A stretch of 30,451 nucleotides of DNA. Source: Bacillota bacterium (GTDB lineage Bacteria > Bacillota > Clostridia > Christensenellales > Aristaeellaceae). Below the pieces are notes generated by a model that was given only the letters and a program-made list of their open reading frames with translations, had not been told where the DNA came from and made no database searches. Shown piece after piece: positions 6,948 through 14,487 of the stretch. Numbering within the stretch: the stretch's first letter is position 1; every line of letters begins with the position of its first letter. Location of the stretch: assembly GCA_023409955.1 (NCBI GenBank), contig JAEYQQ010000062.1, positions 1-30,451 on the forward strand. Direction: 5' to 3'. The position numbers and the translations under genes are program-made.

Positions 6948-8210
6948 CTACCGGTAAGAAGCCAGGATTTCGTTGGCCTCTTCGGCATATGCATCCATAG
7001 TGGCCTGAGCATCCAGGGAGTGATCCAGCACCAGCTCGGTCAGTATGTTGAGCAGTTCTGTATTCACCTCTGCATACCCCTCATTGTTGGGCCGGGAAAT
7101 GATGCGCTGTACCTGCTGCGCAGCTACTGCATAAATGGGCTTTTCATTGTAGATCTTGGACATTTCCTCGCCCTCAATCAAGCTGTTGAGGATGGGTAGA
7201 TAGCCGGTCACTTCGGTGGTATACAGGGCGGCTTCATAGCTGTTCATAAACTTCATGAAGGACCAGGCGGCTTGCGCCTTTTCTTTATCCAGACCGGCGA
7301 TCATCACTAGATTGCAGCCGCCTGCGGAAGAGGCAACGCCAGGCATCACGCAGGCGCCCAGTTCAAAGCCCATGCCGTCGGCATAGCCTTGATAGGTGTT
7401 TAGGGTACCAGTGGAATCGATGATGAAGGCAGAGCGCATGTTCTGGAACTCCAGACGGGCGTCAGCAGTAGCAGTGCCGCCAACCTTCATATCCAGCCAG
7501 CCTTCGGTCATGCCTGTACGGTAGAACTCGATGGCCTTCATGGCGTTCTCGGAGTTGAAGGTTACTTCACTCTGATCTTCATTGATCATGGTACCGCCAA
7601 AGGAATCCACCAGGATTTCATGAATCCAGGCAGTCAACTGCTGAACCATACCAAATTGGCCTTCCTTGGTCAAGACCTTGCAGAATTCGGCCAGTTCTTC
7701 AAAGGTTGTGGGACCGTTTTCATTCAGTCCGTTTTCTTTGAGCATGGTCTTGTTAAAGTACAAAATGGCAGTGCTGCGCTGATAGGGCATGCCATACACC
7801 TTGCCATCGATGATGGTATTCGTCTTAACGCCCTCTGCATAATCATCATATTTGAATGTTTCGTCTGCGGCGATGAACTCATCCAGAGATTGGATCGTGC
7901 CGGTTTTGGCAAGATTGGACATGGTCATCACTTCGCCCAGGCTGACTTCAGGTGCGTTGCCCGCCATGATGGCAGCCTTCACTTTGCTGTTTTGATCATT
8001 GTAGGAGTTGGCTACGTAGTCCAGTACAACCTCGACTTTATCCTGGGAAGCGTTAAATGCGTTTACCAGATACTCGTGAGCTTCAGCCGGAGCGCCAGAA
8101 TGGCAGTGCCAGAAGTGGATGACCGTTTTTCCGTTGTTTTCCGCAGTAGCGGTGCCACAGGTGGTGAGAATGAGCATGAGTACCAGAAGAATGTTCAAGA
8201 ACCGTTTCAA
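6948..8210 (-). CDS. carbohydrate ABC transporter solute-binding protein (family 1, UgpB-like)
   Basis: 420-residue exported substrate-binding protein. The signal peptide is MKRFLNILLVLMLILTTCGTATA, with likely cleavage after ATA; the cysteine at 18 is in LTTC, not a good lipobox, so lipid anchoring is uncertain. The mature start (KTVIHFWHCHSG) and the segment around VKAAIMAGNAPEV are typical of sugar and glycerol-3-phosphate binding proteins. The start codon is TTG (8208-8210), with AAGGAAGG a normal distance upstream and no better in-frame ATG. It captures substrate outside the cell and delivers it to the two permeases encoded upstream in the operon. Similarity to UgpB by eye suggests glycerophosphodiesters or a sugar. 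Confidence 0.92.
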   Translation of the reverse strand: MKRFLNILLVLMLILTTCGTATAENNGKTVIHFWHCHSGAPAEAHEYLVNAFNASQDKVEVVLDYVANSYNDQNSKVKAAIMAGNAPEVSLGEVMTMSNLAKTGTIQSLDEFIAADETFKYDDYAEGVKTNTIIDGKVYGMPYQRSTAILYFNKTMLKENGLNENGPTTFEELAEFCKVLTKEGQFGMVQQLTAWIHEILVDSFGGTMINEDQSEVTFNSENAMKAIEFYRTGMTEGWLDMKVGGTATADARLEFQNMRSAFIIDSTGTLNTYQGYADGMGFELGACVMPGVASSAGGCNLVMIAGLDKEKAQAAWSFMKFMNSYEAALYTTEVTGYLPILNSLIEGEEMSKIYNEKPIYAVAAQQVQRIISRPNNEGYAEVNTELLNILTELVLDHSLDAQATMDAYAEEANEILASYR

Positions 8211-8264
8211 TGGGATCCCTTCCTTTCACATATTTCTTTATCGCGCTTTGCGCACAATAAATCC

Positions 8265-9089
8265 TTATTTAGACGTGTAGGCAAAGGCGTGAACAATCTT
8301 GTTCTGTGCCAGGAAGAAAGCTACCAGTAGCGGAAGCACCAGGATCACATTGCCGGCCATAAGAACCGGCCAATTTGTGCCGCCCTCCATGTCGTTCAAG
8401 CGGGCGATGGCGATGGGAAGCGTCCGCACGGTATCGTTGGTGGTCATGATCAGGGGCCAGAAGTAGTCATTCCAATGGCCGATGAAGCTGAAGAGCACAA
8501 AAGTGGTCACACTGGCCATGGCGCTGGGCGTAGCGATTCTGATCACAATGCCCAGTTCTCGCAGGCCGTCGATGCGGGCTGCTTCAATCAGCTCATCCGA
8601 TACATTTTTAAAGGCTTGCCGCATCATGAAGATGCTGAAGGCGCTGGCGGAGAATGGCAAGATCAAGGAGGCGAAGCTGTCGATCAGCCGCCAGGAGCTC
8701 ATCATCTGATACATCGGTACAAAAATCAGCTGACTTGGAATCATCATGGTTCCCATAGTGAGATAAAAGAGAAAGGCTTTACCTCGAAAATCAAACTTGG
8801 CATAAGCGTAGGCTGCAGGAATGGTGGTGACAAGCTGCGCCAGAATGACCCCTGCGCTATAAACGAAGCTGTTTCGGATATAGAGCAGAAAGGGGCCGGA
8901 TTGCCAGGCTTTTATGAAATTGCCCAGCTGGACCTTTGCGGGAAACCACTGGATAGGGATTTTGACGGCTTCCACATCTGTTTTGATGGAGGTGAGTATC
9001 ATCCATACAAATGGGAGCAGGAAGATGGCCGAAGTGATGCTCAGACCGAGTATATCCACCGACCGCATCAGTTTTTTCTTTGCATTCAT
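8265..9089 (-). CDS. carbohydrate ABC permease (MalG/UgpE-like)
   Basis: 274 residues with about six membrane segments, the first at roughly 14-33 and the last near 245-263. The cytoplasmic EAA loop reads EAARIDGLRELGIVIRIATP (from residue 169), the contact point for the ATPase. Type CUT1 inner-membrane subunit, partner of the permease 15 bases upstream. No ATPase gene is in the operon, so a shared MsmX-type ATPase encoded elsewhere is expected. Confidence 0.93.
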   Translation of the reverse strand: MNAKKKLMRSVDILGLSITSAIFLLPFVWMILTSIKTDVEAVKIPIQWFPAKVQLGNFIKAWQSGPFLLYIRNSFVYSAGVILAQLVTTIPAAYAYAKFDFRGKAFLFYLTMGTMMIPSQLIFVPMYQMMSSWRLIDSFASLILPFSASAFSIFMMRQAFKNVSDELIEAARIDGLRELGIVIRIATPSAMASVTTFVLFSFIGHWNDYFWPLIMTTNDTVRTLPIAIARLNDMEGGTNWPVLMAGNVILVLPLLVAFFLAQNKIVHAFAYTSK

Positions 9090-9104
9090 GGTTTTGCTCC
9101 TTTC

Positions 9105-10049
9105 TTAATGGATGTAGTGAACTCGCTTGTTCAGCATCAGGAAGTACATAATGGTAAGTATCATCAAAATAATGAACAGCACCACGCCGCCTGCCGATGC
9201 CCGGCCGATCTGCATATAGTTGAAGGCCCGTTCATAGATGTAATACACCAGTGTATTGGTAGCGTTCACCGGGCCGCCTTGCGTCATAATGGAGATGGTA
9301 TCAAAGGATTTGGCGGCGTTGATCAGATTCATGATCAGTACAAAGAAAAGAGTGGGCGATAGCATGGGTAGGGTGATATGCCTGAATATTTTGAAACCGT
9401 TCTTGGATTCCAGGCTTGCAGCCTCATAAAGTTGGACGGGGATGGCCTGCAGGCCGCCGATAAGCATTAGTGTGTCATAGCCCACGTGTTTCCACACCGA
9501 AACAAGAATAATGGCGGGCATGGCCATTTCCTTGCTGCTTAGCCAGCGGATGTTCTCAATGCCCAGATAGCCTAGCAGATAATTCAGCAGGCCGTAGCGT
9601 TCATTAAACAGCCACATCCAGATAAACGACACGGAAACCAGAGAAATAATGTGGGGTGTAAATACGAATCCTTGAATCAGCGTGCGGAACTTGGTGGGCC
9701 GGTTCAGCCAAACTGCCATAAACAGGGAGATTGTAACCGTCAGCCCTACAGAGCAGAACATATAAGTCAGTGTGTTCTTGAAAATCGTGCCAAATGTCTT
9801 ATTGGTAATCAGGGCTTCAAAGTTTTCCAGCCCGATAAACTGCTTTGGATTAATCAGATCCCATTTAAAAAAGCTGAGATAAAAATTGTTCAGAATTGGA
9901 TAGATGTAGAAGATCAGCAGCAGAAAAATCGAAGGGAGAACGTATAAGTAGGGGCGCCAGAGATCCCAGCCGTTTTTCCTTCGTGGTTGCTTCCTGCTTC
10001 CAAGCGTCATAGAAGCAGGAAGGCTTATTTCAGCATTGTCATTTTGCAT
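9105..10049 (-). CDS. carbohydrate ABC permease (MalF/UgpA-like)
   Basis: 314 residues: a ~30-residue polar N-terminus, then six membrane segments beginning with LYVLPSIFLLLIFYIYPI, and an EAA loop from residue 209 ending in HITLPMLSP. The loop reads ESKNG where DGA is usual, a mild deviation. AAAGGAG lies upstream of the ATG. First structural gene after the LacI regulator; the 130-bp gap contains the palindrome at 10143-10168, so it probably has its own regulated promoter. Confidence 0.92.
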   Translation of the reverse strand: MQNDNAEISLPASMTLGSRKQPRRKNGWDLWRPYLYVLPSIFLLLIFYIYPILNNFYLSFFKWDLINPKQFIGLENFEALITNKTFGTIFKNTLTYMFCSVGLTVTISLFMAVWLNRPTKFRTLIQGFVFTPHIISLVSVSFIWMWLFNERYGLLNYLLGYLGIENIRWLSSKEMAMPAIILVSVWKHVGYDTLMLIGGLQAIPVQLYEAASLESKNGFKIFRHITLPMLSPTLFFVLIMNLINAAKSFDTISIMTQGGPVNATNTLVYYIYERAFNYMQIGRASAGGVVLFIILMILTIMYFLMLNKRVHYIH

Positions 10050-10142
10050 ACAAAAGGTCTCCTTTCATTATGCCATGGGAGTTAAACTGCGTGAGAAATC
10101 CTTGGAAAGCATGGATGTAAATGGAATCAATATATACTAGTG

Positions 10143-10168
10143 AAAAATATAAATCGTTTTATATTTTT
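10143..10168 (-). promoter_or_regulatory. candidate LacI-family operator before the permease genes
   Basis: Arms AAAAATATAAA (10143-10153) and TTTATATTTTT (10158-10168) are exact reverse complements around TCGT, so the dyad centre is CG, the hallmark of LacI/GalR operators. It sits between the LacI gene and the first permease, over the likely promoter of the transport genes. The right-hand part matches the sequence at 11402-11421. It is AT-only in the stem, so a terminator is unlikely. Confidence 0.6.
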
Positions 10169-10179
10169 AATAAAAAAAA

Positions 10180-11202
10180 TCAGAAGCTACATTCCAGCGA
10201 ATCTCCTTCGACCAAATGGGAGGTGACCCTGATAATTCTGGGCCGCTTGGATTCATGGCGCATGGATGCCAACAGCATGTCCACGGCATGCTTGGCGATT
10301 TCCTCCGCCTGAATGCGGACAAACGCCAGGCTTGGCTGAAGAACATCGCTGATTTCAGCGCAATCATAGCCAATCACTGCGATATCTTTGCCTGGTACCC
10401 GATGTAAGGTGTGAAGGGCATAAAGGCCCGCCAGCGTTAGCTGATAACCTGGCAAAAGCAGCGCCGTCATGTCGGGGTTTGCTTTTAAAAAGGCAATTGC
10501 TTCTCTGCGCATTTCTTCGGGGCTGGAATTCTGGTTCCATGTAGTACAAAGCAGTCGATCCTCCACCTCCATATGATGGTCTGTAAAAACCCGTTGGTAT
10601 CCCTCCTCACGCTCCCGGGTGTTCCAGTGGTTGGGAGAAGGGGCGAACATGCCGATCTTCTGGTGCCCCTTGGAGATCAGCAACTGCACAGAGCGGTAAA
10701 TGGCATTGATGGTATCCACCAACACCGTATCAGCCTGCAGTCCCTCCACCCCGCCGTTGACAAACACAAAGGGAATACCGTCCTGCTGCGCCCGTAAAAG
10801 GCTGTCTTTCACTTCCTGCGTTGCTGCGCAGCCAGCCAGCAGGATGATGCCATCTACCTTTTTCTTATGTACGAAGGTAATCTTCTGGGCCAGCTTGGCA
10901 CAGTCATTGCTGTAATCGCAATAAACAACACTATAATTCTGGCTGATCAGAAGCTGTTCCACCTCTTTGATCAGGGATATAGTGAAAATATTGTTGATGC
11001 TGGGAATCAGCAGCCCGATGGTCATGGATGTAGAGGTACGCAGGCCTCGCGCGAAGTCGTTGATGTGATAATCAAGCTCCTCAATCGCCGCAGCTACCCG
11101 TTGAGCGTTTTTGGGCGATACATGCTTGTTGTTTAGGTATTTTGATACCGTAGCCGTGGAGAGGCCAGCCCGTTTGGCTACATCAGAAATCGTTATACTC
11201 AT
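10180..11202 (-). CDS. LacI family transcriptional regulator
   Basis: 340 residues. The N-terminal helix-turn-helix (ITISDVAKRAGLSTATVSKYLNN) and hinge region ending near residue 56 are followed by a periplasmic-binding-protein-like sensor domain starting MTIGLLIPSINNIF. Full length for the family. First gene of the minus-strand operon, driven by the consensus promoter at 11227-11255. It probably represses the transporter and the divergent isomerase through the CG-centred sites at 10143-10168 and 11402-11421, with an imported sugar or its product as inducer. Confidence 0.95.
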   Translation of the reverse strand: MSITISDVAKRAGLSTATVSKYLNNKHVSPKNAQRVAAAIEELDYHINDFARGLRTSTSMTIGLLIPSINNIFTISLIKEVEQLLISQNYSVVYCDYSNDCAKLAQKITFVHKKKVDGIILLAGCAATQEVKDSLLRAQQDGIPFVFVNGGVEGLQADTVLVDTINAIYRSVQLLISKGHQKIGMFAPSPNHWNTREREEGYQRVFTDHHMEVEDRLLCTTWNQNSSPEEMRREAIAFLKANPDMTALLLPGYQLTLAGLYALHTLHRVPGKDIAVIGYDCAEISDVLQPSLAFVRIQAEEIAKHAVDMLLASMRHESKRPRIIRVTSHLVEGDSLECSF

Positions 11203-11226
11203 TCACTTCGCTCCTTATTGTACTCG

Positions 11227-11255
11227 ATTATAAGCTATTGACATTTCGTTGTCAA
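11227..11255 (-). promoter_or_regulatory. consensus sigma-70 promoter of the LacI operon
   Basis: On the minus strand TTGACA (11250-11255) and TATAAT (11227-11232) are both perfect consensus with a 17-bp spacer. The -35 forms one arm of an inverted repeat TTGACA-N6-TGTCAA (11238-11255), a possible site for autoregulation. Confidence 0.85.
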
Positions 11256-11289
11256 GGGGTGTTTGTAAACATTGAAACCTAGGCGGCGC

Positions 11290-11318
11290 TTGCCTTTGGC
11301 GCTGGATCGTGCTATGAT
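11290..11318 (+). promoter_or_regulatory. promoter of the sugar isomerase-like gene
   Basis: TTGCCT (11290-11295), a 17-bp spacer and TATGAT (11313-11318). A leader of about 110 bases follows. It contains a good ribosome-site-like GGAGG at 11333-11337 without a start codon at usable distance, and the operator-like motif at 11402-11421. Confidence 0.65.
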
Positions 11319-11401
11319 GGGCAGGCGATGACGGAGGAATTTTAACGAAAGATCGGCGGATATGTAGAAAGCATTTTCGCTGGTATTTCTGCAGATCAAC
11401 C

Positions 11402-11421
11402 TAAATCGATTAATATTTTAA
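11402..11421 (+). promoter_or_regulatory. second CG-centred operator-like motif
   Basis: TAAATCGATTAATATTTTAA closely resembles 10150-10170 (same TAAATCG core and ATATTTT tail, with one base fewer) and contains the palindrome AATCGATT. It lies in the leader between the promoter at 11290-11318 and the ribosome site, where a bound repressor would act as a roadblock. Confidence 0.5.
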
Positions 11422-11438
11422 GAAAGGTGAAAGATACC

Positions 11439-12317
11439 ATGCATATTGCCACATCCACCGCAATCCTTCATCCTAATGTTATCAAAGATAAAGCGCTTGC
11501 TATGGAAGAAATACCTGGAATCATCAAAGCAGCAGGATTTGACAGCCTGGATTGGAGCCTTTGGGAGTTCTGTATTCGAGAAAACAAGGGATTTGAAGGG
11601 TTTATGACCGATCCCGATTGGGAGAGCACAATCAACCGTCTCCGTGAAGCGGGTGAAGCCGCTGGTATCTCATGCAAACAGACCCACTGCATCTCGGTGA
11701 ATGCCGATATCTATCAGAAGCTGGACCATAACCAGCTGCGTATTATGGAGAAGCGCTGCCTGATCGCCAGTAGCATCCTTGGGGCAGAATGGACGGTCAT
11801 TCATCCTTTTTCTCTCACTGAGGGCGACCGAGCAGCGTCCATCCGCTTTTTTGCCGAATATTTGAAACCCCTTCAGGAGGTTGCCCATCGCTACCAGGTG
11901 GGGATCGCTGTTGAAAACATGATTTTGCGGTCAGCCACACCGCATCGTTTCTGCTCCTCGGCCGAGGAATTGATGGAACTGGTAGATGCGATCAATGATC
12001 CCCTAGCGGGCTGCTGCTGGGATACAGGACACGCCAACATCTCCCGGCAGAACCAGTACGACTCCCTGACCATGCTGGGGCACCGGGTCAAGGCCTTGCA
12101 TATTGATGACAACTATGGAACGGATATCGACCTGCATCTGCTGCCCTACGAAGGGAATATCAATTGGGATGATGTAATGAAAGCCCTTTTCAATATTGGA
12201 TATCAAAATGATTTTGCGTTTGAGTATGCCTTGAATAAAACTCCCGCTCAGGTGATGCCCTTACGATTGCGCTATATGCAATACCTTGGCGAAACAATGA
12301 TGAATAATTATTGCTGA
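11439..12317 (+). CDS. sugar phosphate isomerase/epimerase family (xylose isomerase-like TIM barrel)
   Basis: 292 residues, AP-endonuclease-2/IolE-IolI fold. Candidate metal ligands are E159 in VENM, D195 and H198 in WDTGHAN, H221 in HIDDN and E262 in FAFEY, spaced as in the family. The ATG at 11439 is preferred over the upstream GTG at 11427, because that GTG is part of the AAAGGTG ribosome site nine bases upstream. Divergent from the LacI operon and sharing its operator-like motif, so it probably converts the imported sugar. Sugar specificity cannot be read. Confidence 0.88.
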   Translation: MHIATSTAILHPNVIKDKALAMEEIPGIIKAAGFDSLDWSLWEFCIRENKGFEGFMTDPDWESTINRLREAGEAAGISCKQTHCISVNADIYQKLDHNQLRIMEKRCLIASSILGAEWTVIHPFSLTEGDRAASIRFFAEYLKPLQEVAHRYQVGIAVENMILRSATPHRFCSSAEELMELVDAINDPLAGCCWDTGHANISRQNQYDSLTMLGHRVKALHIDDNYGTDIDLHLLPYEGNINWDDVMKALFNIGYQNDFAFEYALNKTPAQVMPLRLRYMQYLGETMMNNYC

Positions 12318-12580
12318 ACTTCATATCCCTGTAGTGTTCATTTCGCCAACTTCCCAGCCTTACTACATTTGTCCCAGGCATCCATGCATGCTTTTCGCCG
12401 AAACTTCTATGCAATGGAAAGTGTTTGTTATTCACTCCTGTTGCCTTCAAGACACGTTTCATCCATATTGGGCGGGAAAATCAACGCTTAAATCATTAAC
12501 GTTGCTATAGCCCCTCGCAGATGGTTTATATATGAGGGATCCTTATACGCTTGCCATGATAAATAAAGAAGGAATCGGCA
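12318..12580. other. gene-poor spacer
   Basis: No credible gene. A minus-strand ORF here (12190-12462) runs into the antisense of the isomerase and shows no recognisable family. CCCTC (12513-12517) and GAGGG (12535-12539) could pair over a long loop but no T run follows. The region leads into the integrase relic. Confidence 0.4.
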
Positions 12581-12718
12581 TTAAAATGCTAATGCCGATT
12601 CCAGTTTAACAGCCGCCTCAATATCCCGGGATTTCAATGCATGGGCATATATTTTCAGTGTGGTGGATGCATCTGCATGATCCTGCCGTTGGGACACCGT
12701 TATATGCGGGAAACCATT
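12581..12718 (-). pseudogene. tyrosine recombinase C-terminal fragment
   Basis: The minus strand reads NGFPHITVSQRQDHADAS, then TTLKIYAHALKSRDIEAA and a stop at 12581-12583. This is the end of a phage-type integrase: HADASTTLKIYAHAL carries the last histidine and the nucleophile tyrosine, where intact proteins usually have RLGHA. Upstream of 12718 similarity is lost. The stop lies inside a perfect inverted repeat (12571-12582/12591-12602). It is a different integrase subfamily from the relic at 3554-4267, so at least two integration events left traces. Confidence 0.75.
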
Positions 12719-12844
12719 TCTCTTTTTCGACACCATTTTGACCAACAGTTTTTAAAGTTGCTTCTTCTTTACAGGTTTATCAGGAGAATAAGCAGGCCTT
12801 AAGCTTTGTAGCAAGAAACACTAGAAGCAAAAGCATCCATCAAT

Positions 12845-12887
12845 AAAGCTGCGAATAGCCATGAATATCTTGGCTTTTCGCAGCTTT
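12845..12887. terminator. terminator after the deacetylase gene
   Basis: AAAGCTGCGAA (12845-12855) pairs with TTCGCAGCTTT (12877-12887); an inner stem AGCCA/TGGCT (12857-12861/12871-12875) extends it. It lies 12 bases past the stop of the deacetylase gene and ends the minus-strand importer operon. The T tail is short. Confidence 0.75.
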
Positions 12888-12899
12888 TATAGAAAGAGT

Positions 12900-13577
12900 T
12901 TATGCAAGCAGCACTTCTGCATTGGTACCGTAGAAGATGTCATCATGATTGGATATGATCTTGCAGAACGACTCCATCATATCCCAGCTATCCGTTTCAT
13001 CAAATTCATAGCTGTGGCCCCACAGGTAAAACAGCTGTGGTCTTTCCGGCTGCAATGCAACAAACGCTTCAGCCAATTCTAGCAAGCGGGGATTTGCATG
13101 CCTGCATGTAGTGGGTAAGCGCATAAGATCGCTTGATATTTCAAACCTTTCTGTTTGCATGCAAGTGCGTGAATAACGTACCCCAGCCTCTTGAGCGATC
13201 TTTACAACACGGTCGTCATAGGTGCCATAGGGGTACGCCATGCCTGCAATTTCACGACCGAAAAGCTGCTGTAAGCCATCTTGGCAACGTATAATCTCAT
13301 CCCTGATCGCTGATTCGTCCAATTGTTCCAGATGAGCGTGGGAATAGGTATGCCCTGCTACTTCATGGTTCGCGTAAACAGATGGCAGATCACTATAGTT
13401 CAGATGGCGTATCGTCAGGCCTGACTTGATAAAGGTATTGGCCTGGCTTTGTAAGCCCAGGTTCAGGTTAAAGGTCGCCCGCAGGCCATGGCGGTCCAGC
13501 ATAGAGATCAGACGTATATCCTGCTCGATGCCATCGTCATAGCTTAGGGTGATAGCTTTCATTTTATGTTTCCACAT
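12900..13577 (-). CDS. polysaccharide deacetylase family protein (NodB-like)
   Basis: 225 residues. Motif 1 is LSYDDG (D14, D15), motif 2 is HTYSH (H76, H80) and motif 3 is YPYG near 115; these supply the base and metal ligands of carbohydrate esterase family 4. A later WGHSYEFD contributes the final histidine. The start at 13577 is preferred over the longer frame because AGGAGGA (13587-13593) sits nine bases before it. No signal peptide or membrane anchor, so it should act in the cytoplasm on an imported N- or O-acylated sugar. Fifty bases follow the MBL gene, in the same operon. Confidence 0.88.
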   Translation of the reverse strand: MWKHKMKAITLSYDDGIEQDIRLISMLDRHGLRATFNLNLGLQSQANTFIKSGLTIRHLNYSDLPSVYANHEVAGHTYSHAHLEQLDESAIRDEIIRCQDGLQQLFGREIAGMAYPYGTYDDRVVKIAQEAGVRYSRTCMQTERFEISSDLMRLPTTCRHANPRLLELAEAFVALQPERPQLFYLWGHSYEFDETDSWDMMESFCKIISNHDDIFYGTNAEVLLA

Positions 13578-13627
13578 AGGTGGGTTTCCTCCTGTGAGTG
13601 AACAGCTTGTTCTTTCTATTGGAAAGC

Positions 13628-14422
13628 TTAAAATGAAAAGACCTGATAAGGCATTGCCCAATCTACCAGGATCGTCAGCTGCCGCCGTGCTTCCAGTAGC
13701 GCAGCCTCACGCTTCGGTTCGTAGGTATGGGTCAACAGCAGATGCTTAACTCCGGCATCTTTGCAAATACGTACCGCTTCCTGGGTGCTGGAATGGCGGC
13801 ATTTGCTGTTGGCCGCTTCATCCACAGGACCTGCGCCAAAGGAAGCTTCGTGCAGCAGCATATCGGCCTTGGCGAAGAAATGCGTAAATGCGCTCTGATA
13901 ACGTGTGTCTCCCGTGAAGCCGACACAATGCTCGGTCTTAACATCCGTAATGCGATAGCAAAGCCCGGGAACCGCATGATCGGAATTCATTGCCCGAATG
14001 GTAAACCCGGGTATCTCTATTTTACTGTCTCCTTCCAGTTCAACGATGGTCGGCATCTTCTTGATGCAGGAATCCAAGCTGGACGCATCATGAAAAAGAA
14101 AAGCCAGTGTTCTGTCTACGGCAGCGCGAACGGTCGCCTTGGGGCCGATGATGGTCAGGCCGCTCAGGTCTTTATCATGATCCTTGCACACGCGCCAGTA
14201 ATGCAATAGGGGTGCCAGACCCATGTAATGATCAGCATGCATGTGGGTGAAGCATACAAAAGGAACGTTGATGGGATCCACATCATGATCCAGCAGATGC
14301 GTTACAACGCCGGGGCAGGCGTCAATCAGGATTTTGTCAGACACCGTATAGCAGGAATGATCATTGTGCTTTGTTTGATGCCAGTCAGCTGAACCCAATA
14401 TTCGTACAAAGGGCTGTTCCAT
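13628..14422 (-). CDS. metallo-beta-lactamase-fold hydrolase (RNase Z-like)
   Basis: 264 residues. HxHxDH reads THMHADH (H60, H62, D64, H65), with H149 (SDH), D172 (FTGDTRY) and H232 (LLTHTY) as further ligands, the pattern of RNase Z and cyclic-phosphodiesterase-like enzymes. The ATG at 14422 is chosen because AAAGGTGG lies eight bases upstream; the GTG start is inside that site. Genes of this type within sugar-import operons are probably metabolic phosphodiesterases rather than tRNA-processing enzymes, but both remain possible. Confidence 0.85.
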   Translation of the reverse strand: MEQPFVRILGSADWHQTKHNDHSCYTVSDKILIDACPGVVTHLLDHDVDPINVPFVCFTHMHADHYMGLAPLLHYWRVCKDHDKDLSGLTIIGPKATVRAAVDRTLAFLFHDASSLDSCIKKMPTIVELEGDSKIEIPGFTIRAMNSDHAVPGLCYRITDVKTEHCVGFTGDTRYQSAFTHFFAKADMLLHEASFGAGPVDEAANSKCRHSSTQEAVRICKDAGVKHLLLTHTYEPKREAALLEARRQLTILVDWAMPYQVFSF

Positions 14423-14449
14423 AGAATAAACCACCTTTCTGTCAATAAG

Positions 14450-14475
14450 GGCGCGGGGGCTTATGCTCCCGCGCC
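14450..14475 (-). other. intercistronic hairpin after the second binding-protein gene
   Basis: GGCGCGGGGGC (14450-14460) and GCTCCCGCGCC (14465-14475) pair along 11 bp with one imperfect pair around a four-base loop, starting 12 bases after the stop of the binding-protein gene. This is the same placement as the hairpin at 6903-6936. It likely protects the upstream message and lowers expression of the two enzymes downstream. Confidence 0.65.
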
Positions 14476-14487
14476 GCTTGTTACTGG

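Noticed and set aside
7620..8330. 236-aa plus-strand ORF
   Set aside because: Antisense to the UgpB-like binding-protein gene including its signal peptide; no family features.
8475..9362. 295-aa plus-strand ORF
   Set aside because: It is antisense to the two CUT1 permease genes, whose EAA loops and membrane segments are clear. Its composition (many H, Q, D) is typical of a mirror frame.
12571..12602. Perfect 12-bp inverted repeat as a terminator of the isomerase gene
   Set aside because: No T run follows on the plus strand, and it lies 250 bases past the stop. It overlaps the stop codon of the integrase relic, so it more probably belongs to that gene's 3' end.
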